NCBI GenBank assembly: GCA_964019335.1
Contig: OZ025665.1
Location: 476,398-540,397 of the forward strand
DNA: 64,000 bases
Direction: 5' to 3'
From: Diplonema japonicum
Taxonomy: Eukaryota; Euglenozoa; Diplonemea; Diplonemida; Diplonemidae
The notes under the pieces are model-generated. The model ran no database searches, had not been told where the DNA came from, and was given only the letters and a program-made list of their open reading frames with translations. A program made the position numbers and the translations under genes. This document shows, piece by piece, positions 55,946 through 64,000 of this stretch (positions are counted from its first letter, which is position 1; each line of letters starts with the position of its first letter).

Positions 55946-58900
55946 TTAGATTTTAAACGACGAACCGCGCCAACGTTGTGGTGCCTGCAGAAGAGTGTTT
56001 CCTGTGTCCGTCATCCCGGAGACCTTTCTGACGACAGGCAACTGTTCGCTGTTGCCGCTGCTGCTTTTATCGAGTTCGTCCAACAAAGGTACCATACTAT
56101 TGTAACTACTCCTTGCAGACAATAACCCCGACACAGGCCGCCTTAAATAGCTAGTGGACTTAATGGTGCCCTCGGGCAGAGTAGTGTCCAACACAATACC
56201 GCACATTTCTTCATCTTCAACAGGAATGAGGGCACTGATATGGAGGGGTGTACTGGCTGCGGTATTAGGTATCCCCCTCCTTGCTGTTACAAGTGCTGTT
56301 TTCCTCCTCCCCAGCCACAGGTCCAACAGGTACAGAAAGATGTCATAAACACCCTTCACCATCATCAGTAAGGCAGACACAAGCAGAAGTGTAGCTGCCG
56401 CATCCATCAGCGTCTTGCTGCCCCCTGCCCCAATCGCAATCGTCATAAACAGCACAGCAAAGAACATTGCTCCATTCATGAATACTGCATACCCCTTGTC
56501 AACAGGTGTGTTGTACGGCCTGAACCACACAACAGCCAGGAAGAACAGGAAGAGGATGATGCACACGGTAATATTTCTCATGGTGCACGCAGTGGCCTCA
56601 TAAGGCTTCCAAACGGAGCACAGGCTCAAGAGCACGATCTGCAGGATTTCCACAATGGAGAACCAATGGAAGCCCTCCCTGTACTGCTCGAAGAACAACC
56701 CGTACTGCTCCACAAAGAAGTCAGGCCCGCCCTCCTTCCGCACCCACACCTCCCTCCCGTACACAAGGATGTACACAGTCCGCCTCCACCCGGTGTACAC
56801 TACTTCCTTGTCGCCCTCTGCAGTGGGGTTCTCTAATGCGTCCATCTTGGTTGGGTCCGTGACCTTCGGGTCGGGTACCATTGTCCCTTGGAACCGTCCA
56901 GGACGCAGGATCACCATCCACAGCAGAACAGGGACGGACGCACACAGGAAGAGCATAACCAGTCCAACAACAGCATATACCTTCGGGGCCTTATTTGGAA
57001 AAAACAGTAGGTTGGCAGCCGAGATGCATGACCCCATGAGGAGCCACAACATGGGGATGCTGACAAGCCCAGGGGCCCGAACATAGAAGATGGCATCGTC
57101 GTACTTCAGTCCCAACATCACGAGGACCACAGCGAGGAGGTAGTTCAAAAGGAGGAAAGCAGCAATTAGCCCGATGTTGGAGACGATGGCCCCCAGGAAG
57201 TACTTGTGGGGGGACGTCCCGATCCCGAAGCCCAGAGGGTGGTACTCCCAGTCCAAGGGCTCCGTACCCACGTCAATGTCGTCAACCTCGCAGTCGAACC
57301 CATTTAATAGGGCGAGCCTCGCCCCCCCAGCAGGATTGGTCACTGCTGCAGTACTCCGAATCGTCTTCTGTGCTTGTTTTTCTACCAGCACCGTCCCCGG
57401 AGAAGGGGTCGCTGGTACGCTTGTCTTCGGTGGTCCTGTTTCGGATGAGTACTCTGACGGCTGTGAAGTGGGTAGCGGTGCAAGCGTCGGCGAACGTGAA
57501 GCAGAAGGTGATGAAGTTGGCTCTGCTGAGGCAACGGCAGACACTGTTGGCATCGAAGTTGGCGGTTGCGTTGGGATTGCAGTGGGGACAACCGTTGTCC
57601 CAGTTGCTGGGGTGCCCGATGGCATGGCTGTCGGTATCAACGTGGGAGAGGTGGTGGGTGTTGCCGTAGGAGCTACAGTGGCAGGAGGATATGTGGCCGG
57701 TGCCGATGTGGGCGCCGCAGTGGGAATGAGTGGGACTCCTGTGGGAACAGCTGTTGAGATGGTAGTTGGGGTCGTTGTGGGTGGTATTGTTGGTGGTGTC
57801 TTGGTGGCGGGGGCATCAGTTGGCGGTGGTGTGGGTACAGCTGTTGGGGCTGCGGTCAGTGGTGCTTTAGTTGTGGGAGGGTCAGTCGCCGGTGCCGATG
57901 TGGGTGCAGCAGTTGGAGTTGTTGTCGCTGGGGCCACGGTAGCTGGGGGATTGGTATCCGGTGCCGAAGTGGGCACCGCAGTTGCTGGTGCTGGTGCTGA
58001 TGTGGGCTCAGCTGTCGGGGTTGCAGTCGGTGGTACGGTGGCGGGAGGATCAGTTGCTGGTATACTTGTGGGGACAGCTGTTGGGGTTCCCGTTGGTGGG
58101 GCCGCAGTCGCTGGAGCTATCGTGTCTGGTGAGTCAGTTGCTGTCGGGGCTGCTGTTAGTGGAGCCGCAGTGGGTGGTGCCAATGTGAGAGCTGTTGCCG
58201 GTGCCGATGTGGGCTCGGCCGTCGGTATTGCTGTGGGCACCAAGGTGGCAGGAGGATTAGTCGCTGGTGTCGATGTGGGAACAGCTGTTGGGGTTGCTGT
58301 TGGTGGAGCAGCAGTGGAGGGAGGGTTGGTTTCTGGTGATAAGGTGGGGACAGCAGTGGGGGGTGCATCAGTTGCTGGTGCCGATGTTGGGGTTGCTGTT
58401 GGAGGGGCCGCAGTGGAAGGAGGATTAGTTGCTGGTGCCGATGTAGGGGAAGTAGTCGGTGGTGCCAAGGTAGCAGGAGCGTCCGTTGCTGGTGCTGCAG
58501 TGGAGGGAGAATTTGTATCTGGTGCTGAGGTGGGGACAGCAGTGGGTGGGGCCACAGTAGGGGGTGCATCAGTTGCTGGTGCCGATGTTGGGGTTGCTGT
58601 TGGTGGGACCGCAGTGGAAGGAGGATTAGTTGCTGGTGCCGATGTAGGGGAGGCGGTCGATGGTGCCAAGGTGGCAGGAGCGTCAGTTGCTGGTGCCGAT
58701 GTGGGGACAGCTGTTGGTGGTGCCGCAGTGGAGGGAGGATTTGTATCCGGTGCTGAGGTGGGGACAGCAGTGGGTGGGGCCACAGTGGGGGGTGCATCAG
58801 TTGCTGGTGCCGATGTTGGGGTTGCTGTTGGAGGGACTGCGGTGGAAGGAGGACTAGTTGCTGGTGCCGATGTAGGGGAGGCGGTCGATGGTGCCAAGGT

Positions 58901-60856
58901 AGCAGGAGCGTCAGTTGCTGGTGCCGATGTGGGGACAGCTGTTGGTGGTGCTGCAGTGGAGGGAGGATTTGTATCCGGTGCTGAGGTGGGGACAGCAGTG
59001 GGTGGGGCCACAGTGGGGGGTGCATCAGTTGCTGGTGCCGATGTGGGGACAGCCGTTGGTGGTGCTGCAGTGGAGGGAGGATTTGTATCCGGTGCCGAGG
59101 TGGGTTCAGCTGTTGGAACAGCAGTGGGGACAGCTGTTGAGTCACACCCTGTTTGAAGTTTCTGCATCTGCGCTGTGGTGAGAACCTTCCTCCAAATGGA
59201 CAAGTCGTCCAGCATTATGTTGTTCGCAAGCTTCCCCCCAAGAGTGTCCGCCCCTGACAGCACCATCCCCCTCACAGGTGCCATGCTCGTCGTGAAGAAC
59301 TCGTCAGGGAACCCATCAGATAACCCCACCTCGGTCCCCACTTCCTTCCCGTCCATGTACATCTTCATCTCCGTTGTTGTGTGTGTGAAGCAGAAGAAGT
59401 GCCACGTGTCCTCCGGAAAGGATAATGCTCTCAGCTCGGCTCCTCTGTACAAGGCCCGCACCCCCGACCCGTGCCACAGGAGTTTTCCATTCACAAACTC
59501 CACCCCATACCCGTAGCCTTCGTTCGCAGTGCTGGGAATATGGAAACCCACACCGATCATAACGCCTGTGGCTGTAGCGCCTTTCTTTAGTAGGCGGGCA
59601 CATATGGTCATCTCCCTTGTGGGGTAGTGCTCCCCTGACCCGTAGCGATAGATCGAAGGGTACTGGATCTGCGCAGTGGTCCCACCCATGAACTCTACAC
59701 AAGGGATCCTCCCTGTATCGCACTCACTGGTTCTAATATTCACGTTAGTGTTGATGTAGATAGGCTTGTTCGGGAGCATTCCATCGTTGTCTGTTTGGTA
59801 ACCAATAGCAGAGGGTTCAAAGCCTGTGCTCCACACAAGGTCGCCCGCCGCCAGGGACAGGGCTGAGGTGCAGCTCCCGATAATAGTTTTGGAAGAGACC
59901 TTTGAACGCATGCACACTGCATTAAATTTACTGTCGTGCTCGCCCTCCCACCACTTTCCCATCGTCACAGGTGTGAAGCGGCCTCTGTCATTATCGTCGA
60001 CAAGGGTACCTGTCCAGTGCTGGTCGGGTTCCTCGGGGAAACCGTCGCCAGCTGCCCACAGCCACGTTCGGTAACTGGTTGTCTTTGCGTTGGGAAGGAT
60101 GCTGAGACCGGTGTGTACTTTGCTTAGAGTTGGTCCTAACAGTGACGTGACGGCGGCTGCCTGTGCGTCGCTCTTGATGGTGACAGGGTGTGCGTTGTAG
60201 GCATCGCAGATGTCATCTGCACACCTCCCGAGTATCTGCTCGTTGAACAGCATCACCTCGCTGTCAGCGTCGAGCGATGACCAAGTGGCCGAGGAGAGAG
60301 GGCGCTCGCAGATGAAGGGCTTCGTCTCGCCACAACCTACGAATACCCACTCCTGAGGAAAGGCTTTGTTCAGCATGACACATGTATCGGGGGACCTCAG
60401 AGGGGGGTTTGCATAGAGGGAGAAGCCCGAGGTGGGCGTTATACAAGGGCAGGGGGTAGTGGTGCAAGATGAGGTGGTCATGCAATTATTTTTACCATCT
60501 ATGGTGAAGTAGCCCAACCAGAACTCATTATCCAGGATGGAGGTGAGCATCTCCTGCTCCTCCATGCTGGTGATGATCGCCAACGCGGCACCATTTTTGT
60601 TGCAACTTCCTACCGCGTCCCAGTAGGTGCTCCTTGAGGTTTGCACTTTGTATTCCTTGTTACCCACAGGCCAGTATTCGCCCGCAGCCATCGTAGCAAT
60701 GCATGGCTGACAAAATATACCAGTAGCTTTTATTTGAAAAACACACCCAGCAGCTCTACACAGGTCTGCGTTAGTGATTGACCTGCACCGTGACACCAAC
60801 CCTTCAGCTCCATAGGCAGCAAGTAGAGCGATTCCTAGTACTGAACATAGTCTCAT
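55946..60856 (-). CDS. Surface protein B: lectin/LamG/mucin-stalk/multi-pass paralog of A
   Basis: 1636 residues with the same order as A: signal peptide (MRLCSVLGIALLAAYGAEG), two C-type lectin-like regions, LamG-like domain, a longer Pro/Thr stalk (about 573-1158), a multi-pass membrane core (about 1190-1530) and a cytoplasmic tail. Long blocks are identical or nearly so to A (PFICERPLSSATWSSLDADS; AAATLLLVSALLMMVKGVYD), while the first lectin region differs in patches and the tail after RRG is unrelated. The loop between membrane segments 3 and 4 also differs (KVTDPTKMDALENPTAEGDK). The stalk has about 17 more unit-equivalents than A. The GC-rich stalk is fully open, so the gene looks intact. 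Confidence 0.85.
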   Translation of the reverse strand: MRLCSVLGIALLAAYGAEGLVSRCRSITNADLCRAAGCVFQIKATGIFCQPCIATMAAGEYWPVGNKEYKVQTSRSTYWDAVGSCNKNGAALAIITSMEEQEMLTSILDNEFWLGYFTIDGKNNCMTTSSCTTTPCPCITPTSGFSLYANPPLRSPDTCVMLNKAFPQEWVFVGCGETKPFICERPLSSATWSSLDADSEVMLFNEQILGRCADDICDAYNAHPVTIKSDAQAAAVTSLLGPTLSKVHTGLSILPNAKTTSYRTWLWAAGDGFPEEPDQHWTGTLVDDNDRGRFTPVTMGKWWEGEHDSKFNAVCMRSKVSSKTIIGSCTSALSLAAGDLVWSTGFEPSAIGYQTDNDGMLPNKPIYINTNVNIRTSECDTGRIPCVEFMGGTTAQIQYPSIYRYGSGEHYPTREMTICARLLKKGATATGVMIGVGFHIPSTANEGYGYGVEFVNGKLLWHGSGVRALYRGAELRALSFPEDTWHFFCFTHTTTEMKMYMDGKEVGTEVGLSDGFPDEFFTTSMAPVRGMVLSGADTLGGKLANNIMLDDLSIWRKVLTTAQMQKLQTGCDSTAVPTAVPTAEPTSAPDTNPPSTAAPPTAVPTSAPATDAPPTVAPPTAVPTSAPDTNPPSTAAPPTAVPTSAPATDAPATLAPSTASPTSAPATSPPSTAVPPTATPTSAPATDAPPTVAPPTAVPTSAPDTNPPSTAAPPTAVPTSAPATDAPATLAPSTASPTSAPATNPPSTAVPPTATPTSAPATDAPPTVAPPTAVPTSAPDTNSPSTAAPATDAPATLAPPTTSPTSAPATNPPSTAAPPTATPTSAPATDAPPTAVPTLSPETNPPSTAAPPTATPTAVPTSTPATNPPATLVPTAIPTAEPTSAPATALTLAPPTAAPLTAAPTATDSPDTIAPATAAPPTGTPTAVPTSIPATDPPATVPPTATPTAEPTSAPAPATAVPTSAPDTNPPATVAPATTTPTAAPTSAPATDPPTTKAPLTAAPTAVPTPPPTDAPATKTPPTIPPTTTPTTISTAVPTGVPLIPTAAPTSAPATYPPATVAPTATPTTSPTLIPTAMPSGTPATGTTVVPTAIPTQPPTSMPTVSAVASAEPTSSPSASRSPTLAPLPTSQPSEYSSETGPPKTSVPATPSPGTVLVEKQAQKTIRSTAAVTNPAGGARLALLNGFDCEVDDIDVGTEPLDWEYHPLGFGIGTSPHKYFLGAIVSNIGLIAAFLLLNYLLAVVLVMLGLKYDDAIFYVRAPGLVSIPMLWLLMGSCISAANLLFFPNKAPKVYAVVGLVMLFLCASVPVLLWMVILRPGRFQGTMVPDPKVTDPTKMDALENPTAEGDKEVVYTGWRRTVYILVYGREVWVRKEGGPDFFVEQYGLFFEQYREGFHWFSIVEILQIVLLSLCSVWKPYEATACTMRNITVCIILFLFFLAVVWFRPYNTPVDKGYAVFMNGAMFFAVLFMTIAIGAGGSKTLMDAAATLLLVSALLMMVKGVYDIFLYLLDLWLGRRKTALVTARRGIPNTAASTPLHISALIPVEDEEMCGIVLDTTLPEGTIKSTSYLRRPVSGLLSARSSYNSMVPLLDELDKSSSGNSEQLPVVRKVSGMTDTGNTLLQAPQRWRGSSFKI
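57440..59140 (-). repeat. Minisatellite coding the Pro/Thr stalk of protein B
   Basis: Tandem units of about 36-39 bp with a higher-order repeat of about 230 bp. 58660-58857 and 58880-59080 are nearly the same sequence. The antisense frame is open for 660 codons. Confidence 0.85.
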
Positions 60857-61226
60857 GCAGCCTGTGGTAGAAGGTGAAGAAGTGGGAATTTAATGGAAGT
60901 TCAAAAAGTTTACTTGAAGCAGCGGGAATGTCATTCGCAACTATTTAGAGCTGAGTAGAGAACAAAAGGGAAAAAGATTCAATCAAGAAATTCTACATAG
61001 AGTGAAGAAACAGTGTGTAACAAATATAAAATACTGTTACAAAAAGTCAGACCTAAAAGAATATAATAATAATAAAACAGAACAAGAAGAAAAAGAAAAA
61101 CTGAGAAAGGGCAGAGGGCAAGCTCTTTCTTAAACACCACTATTTCCATTGAGCAGAACCAGTATCCAACTCAAAAAAAAAAAAAAAAAAAAAAAACAAC
61201 ACATGCTGTGCTATGCCTAGTGTAAT
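60857..61226. other. Upstream region of gene B
   Basis: AT-rich with an A22 run near 61173-61195 and AATAAT repeats. No gene was recognised. Unlike gene A there is no CA repeat at the ATG. Confidence 0.45.
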
Positions 61227-61724
61227 TTATGATTTGTAAAACAAAACTTTTATTTTATAAATAGAAAGGTTACTAGTATCACCACCGAGGTCTGTATCTT
61301 GCGTCGGCTTCGGAAGTGGCTCCAGCACAGGCTGTAACTGCTGCGGGGGAGTTCCCCCTTCATTCTTTATTTTAGATGAAAGCAAAATCAGTCAGTTTCA
61401 GGACCTGTGAAGGCAGGTTTTCTGTAGATCCTTCTTTTGTAAAAGTATTAGTTTCGTTCGAACGGGTTTGAAAAAAGAAGAAGAAGAAGAGAAAAAAAAA
61501 AAGAAAAAAAAAAGAGAGGCCATGTAAATCATTCCCCCACAACATAAAGGGGGGAAGTGAGAGATATAATAAAAAAAAACAAATAATCGCAAAACAAAAG
61601 GAAAGGAAAAAAAAAAAAAAAAAAAAAAAAAGAATCACCAGTTTTAATCCTCACCGCCTTCTTGTCGATGCGAAGTGGTTTTTCTTGCGTTGTTAACCTT
61701 CCCTCCTCTCCATGTCTTCTTCAT
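61227..61724 (-). CDS. Predicted three-exon small gene of unknown function
   Basis: Exons 61724-61655, 61433-61405 and 61364-61227, joined over introns of 221 and 40 nt, give about 78 residues. It starts MKKTWRGGKVNNARKTTSHR, passes GSTENLPSQNEGGTPPQQLQ, and ends SIYKIKVLFYKS. Donors are GTGAGG and GTCCTG. The long intron has a CTAAT branch-like site shortly before its AG. Phases agree at both joints. The 40-nt intron is well supported; the first exon and long intron are less certain, and the true start may lie further upstream. No homolog recognised. Confidence 0.4.
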
Positions 61725-61904
61725 GCAGCACTCAAGACGACCCCTCGTCTTCCTTCTCAACCGTGAAATGTTTTCACCGCCAGAGCGCCGAGAAAAAAAA
61801 AGAAGAAGGTATGTAAATGAAATCAAGTTTAGGGACAACGGAATGAAGTAATATGAGAAAAAAAGAGAAGAAAAAAAAAAAAAAAATAGACTGTGCAAAG
61901 GGAG

Positions 61905-64000
61905 TTAAATACTGACCAAAACGCCTTTTTTCTTCACGGGCAGCATTTTCATCATGTTGCGCTCCTCACCTAGAGCAGGTAGATCTCTTTCTAAAAGCGT
62001 TAAAAGTGGCGTCACGTCAAATTCTGTTTTCCTTGAAAAAGAGCCTTGTGAAGACTGCTTGAAGGCGATACTTGATTTGATTGTACTGGAGGTCTCGTGG
62101 GTGTAACTACTCCTTAGGCTCTCTGTGTCCAGTTCTACAAGTGGAGAATGATAAACAAGATTCTCCCTTCCGGACTTTAAAAACCTTACACCCACCCCTC
62201 CTCGCCTCGCTGCTACCAGTGCCGTTTTCCTCCTCCCCAGCCACAGGTCCAACAGGTACAGAAAGATGTCATAAACACCCTTCACCATCATCAGTAAGGC
62301 AGACACAAGCAGAAGTGTAGCTGCCGCATCCATCAGCGTCTTGCTGCCCCCTGCCCCAATCGCAATCGTCATGAACAGCACAGCAAAGAACATCGTCCCA
62401 CTGATGCACGATGCGAAGATCTTATCCAGCAGTGAGTTGTGGGGGCGAAGAAGTATAACAGCCAAGAAGAACAGAAAGAGGACAATGCAGATGAAGATAT
62501 TCCGTACACTGCAGGCACCGGCCTCATAAGGCTTCCAAACGGAGCACAGGCTCAAGAGCACGATCTGCAGGATTTCCACAATGGAGAACCAATGGAAGCC
62601 CTCCCTGTACTGCTCGAAGAACAACCCGTACTGCTCCACAAAGAAGTCAGGCCCGCCCTCCTTCCGCACCCACACCTCCCTCCCGTACACAAGGATGTAC
62701 ACAGTCCGCCTCCACCCGGTGTACACAGAACCTTCTTTGCCAAAGGTGGCGGAATCCTTCTGCTCAACACGTTCCAGCTCCTTCACCCTGCGTGCGGTGT
62801 CTTGGTCGATCTTCGGGTCGGGTATCGTTGTCCCTTGGAACCGTCCAGGACGCAGGATCACCATCCACAAGAGTACTGGAAAGGCTGCACACACCCCGAG
62901 CATCACAACCCCGATGACAGCGTGTTGCCTCGGTGCCCTGTCAGGGAAGAAGGTAAGGTTCGCAGCAGCAATGCTTGTGCCCATGAGGAGCCACAACATG
63001 GGGATGCTGACAAGCCCAGGGGCCCGAACATAGAAGATGGCATCGTCGTACTTCAGTCCCAACATCACGAGGACCACAGCGAGGAGGTAGTTCAAAAGGA
63101 AGAAGGCTGTGATAATACCGATGTTGGAGACGATGGCCCCCAGGAAGTACTTGTGGGGGGACGACCCGATCCCGAAGCCCAGAGGGTGGTACTCCCAGTC
63201 CAAGGGCTCCGTACCCACGTCAATGTCCTCAACCTCGCAGTCGAACCCAGCCACCACAGCGAGCCTCGCCCCTCCAGCAGGGTTCGCCGCCGCTGTACTT
63301 GTCCGAAGATCCTTCTGACCCTGTGGCTCTATCAGCACTGTTCCCGGAGAAGACGTCTTCGGCACACTTGTCTTCGGTGGTTCTGTTCCCGGTGCTGAGG
63401 TGGGGGGTGACTTTGTCGGTGTTCTCGTAGTCGGGCTTGAAGTTAGGGGTGCAAAGGTTCCAGGTGCACTTGTGGAGGGGGGTGTGGTTCGTGGTGGTTG
63501 TGTAGGAACCGCTGTAGGCGTCCGGGTGCTGAATGGTGCTCTCGTCGGAACAGCAGTCGGCATCAAGGTCGAGGGTGCTTGTGTGGGGATGGCTGTCGGT
63601 TCTGCAGTCGGGGTTGCCGTCAAGGGCGCTAGTGTGGGTGGCATTCCAGTTGGCGGAGCTCTTGTGGGGACAGCCGTCGGGATGATGGCCGTTGGGGTCG
63701 CAGTGGACGGAGGGTCGGTGTCTGGTGCCGGTGTGGGCTCGGCGGTGGGGGGTGTTGCTGTTGGTGGGGATCCAGTAGAGGGTGCTGAGGTGGGCTCAGC
63801 TGTTGGAGGTGCAGGAGTAGGAGGAACACCAGGTATTCCTGTTGCCGGTGCCTCAGTTGCGGGGGCATCGGTAGCTGGTGCTGAGGTGGGAGTGGCGGTG
63901 GGTGGTGCAGGAGTAGGAGGAATGCCAGGAATACCCGTCGGTGGTGCCCCTGTTGGAGGAGCGTCTGTAGCTGGTGCCGATGTTGGGGCAGCAGTTGGTG
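61905..64000 (-). CDS. Surface protein C: C-terminal part of a third A/B paralog (partial)
   Basis: The open frame continues past the right edge. Visible are about 190 residues of Pro/Thr stalk, with units different from A and B (GIPGIPPTPAPPTATPT type), the same multi-pass membrane core (YGLFFEQYREGFHWFSIVEI, GSKTLMDAAATLLLVSALLM) and a distinct ~100-residue tail ending KKKGVLVSI. In the membrane core C is closer to A than to B (SLLDKIFASCISGTMFF is shared with A; B has TPVDKGYAVFMNGAMFF). The lectin and LamG parts should lie beyond the window. Same inferred role as A and B. Confidence 0.85.
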   Translation of the reverse strand, partial: PTAAPTSAPATDAPPTGAPPTGIPGIPPTPAPPTATPTSAPATDAPATEAPATGIPGVPPTPAPPTAEPTSAPSTGSPPTATPPTAEPTPAPDTDPPSTATPTAIIPTAVPTRAPPTGMPPTLAPLTATPTAEPTAIPTQAPSTLMPTAVPTRAPFSTRTPTAVPTQPPRTTPPSTSAPGTFAPLTSSPTTRTPTKSPPTSAPGTEPPKTSVPKTSSPGTVLIEPQGQKDLRTSTAAANPAGGARLAVVAGFDCEVEDIDVGTEPLDWEYHPLGFGIGSSPHKYFLGAIVSNIGIITAFFLLNYLLAVVLVMLGLKYDDAIFYVRAPGLVSIPMLWLLMGTSIAAANLTFFPDRAPRQHAVIGVVMLGVCAAFPVLLWMVILRPGRFQGTTIPDPKIDQDTARRVKELERVEQKDSATFGKEGSVYTGWRRTVYILVYGREVWVRKEGGPDFFVEQYGLFFEQYREGFHWFSIVEILQIVLLSLCSVWKPYEAGACSVRNIFICIVLFLFFLAVILLRPHNSLLDKIFASCISGTMFFAVLFMTIAIGAGGSKTLMDAAATLLLVSALLMMVKGVYDIFLYLLDLWLGRRKTALVAARRGGVGVRFLKSGRENLVYHSPLVELDTESLRSSYTHETSSTIKSSIAFKQSSQGSFSRKTEFDVTPLLTLLERDLPALGEERNMMKMLPVKKKGVLVSI

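Noticed and set aside
57174-59156. 660-codon plus-strand ORF over gene B
   Set aside because: Same cause: antisense of the Pro/Thr minisatellite.
1-64000. TGA as a sense codon, to explain the LINE-2 in-frame TGA
   Set aside because: TGA ends other clear frames here (the zinc-finger gene at 6279, SWR1 at 7032, LINE-1 ORF1), so a code change is unlikely.
1-64000. CRISPR arrays, bacterial operons, riboswitches
   Set aside because: The window is eukaryotic; the repeats present are minisatellites, microsatellites and homopolymers without spacer structure.

Overview
This window looks like nuclear DNA of a flagellated single-celled eukaryote. The evidence is a SPAG6/PF16 axonemal central-pair gene, a SWR1 chromatin-remodelling ATPase, an RIIa-type docking protein, GT-AG introns, and cell-surface proteins with lectin domains and mucin-like stalks. 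Coding regions are GC-rich. Intergenic DNA is packed with A/T homopolymers of 10-50 bases. Introns are mostly tiny: 33, 35, 44, 46, 41, 66 and 34 nt in the genes where both sides can be read. I cannot assign a lineage from the sequence alone.

Layout: almost every gene is on the minus strand, so the window reads as one 64-kb unidirectional array. From low to high coordinates it holds: SPAG6 (runs off the left edge), a dual-specificity phosphatase with a lectin-like region, a small EF-hand protein, a RanBP2-type zinc-finger protein, SWR1 (7032-17291), a papain-type protease with Cys-rich modules, a zinc-ribbon-like protein of a family with a decaying tandem cluster at 21.7-27.1 kb, a second LINE (29.0-35.7 kb), and a large lectin/LamG/mucin-stalk/multi-pass membrane protein (A). 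These are followed by an LVIVD beta-propeller surface protein, another zinc-ribbon family member, an RIIa protein, a PC-esterase, an Fe-S L-serine dehydratase, a coiled-coil/PH protein, and two more members of the surface family (B, and C, which runs off the right edge). A likely three-exon micro-gene at 36526-36826 is the only plus-strand gene I can support.

The most striking structure is a full-length non-LTR retrotransposon (LINE-1 here, 7.3-13.95 kb) sitting in sense orientation inside an intron of SWR1. The last two SWR1 exons lie beyond it, and the joined reading frame restores the conserved C-terminus. A second, divergent LINE lies at 29-35.7 kb. Both carry an ORF1 with a region resembling an OTU fold that lacks the catalytic Cys and His, and an ORF2 that opens with a 2A-like NPGP motif ahead of an AP-endonuclease, reverse transcriptase and C2HC finger. 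The two link ORF1 to ORF2 differently: LINE-1 through an ATGA stop/start overlap, LINE-2 through a single in-frame TGA with no ATG before the endonuclease core.

The surface-protein genes A, B and C share a nearly identical membrane core but have unrelated cytoplasmic tails and variable stalk repeats, which suggests duplication followed by gene conversion. Many genes have an A-rich tract directly before the ATG.
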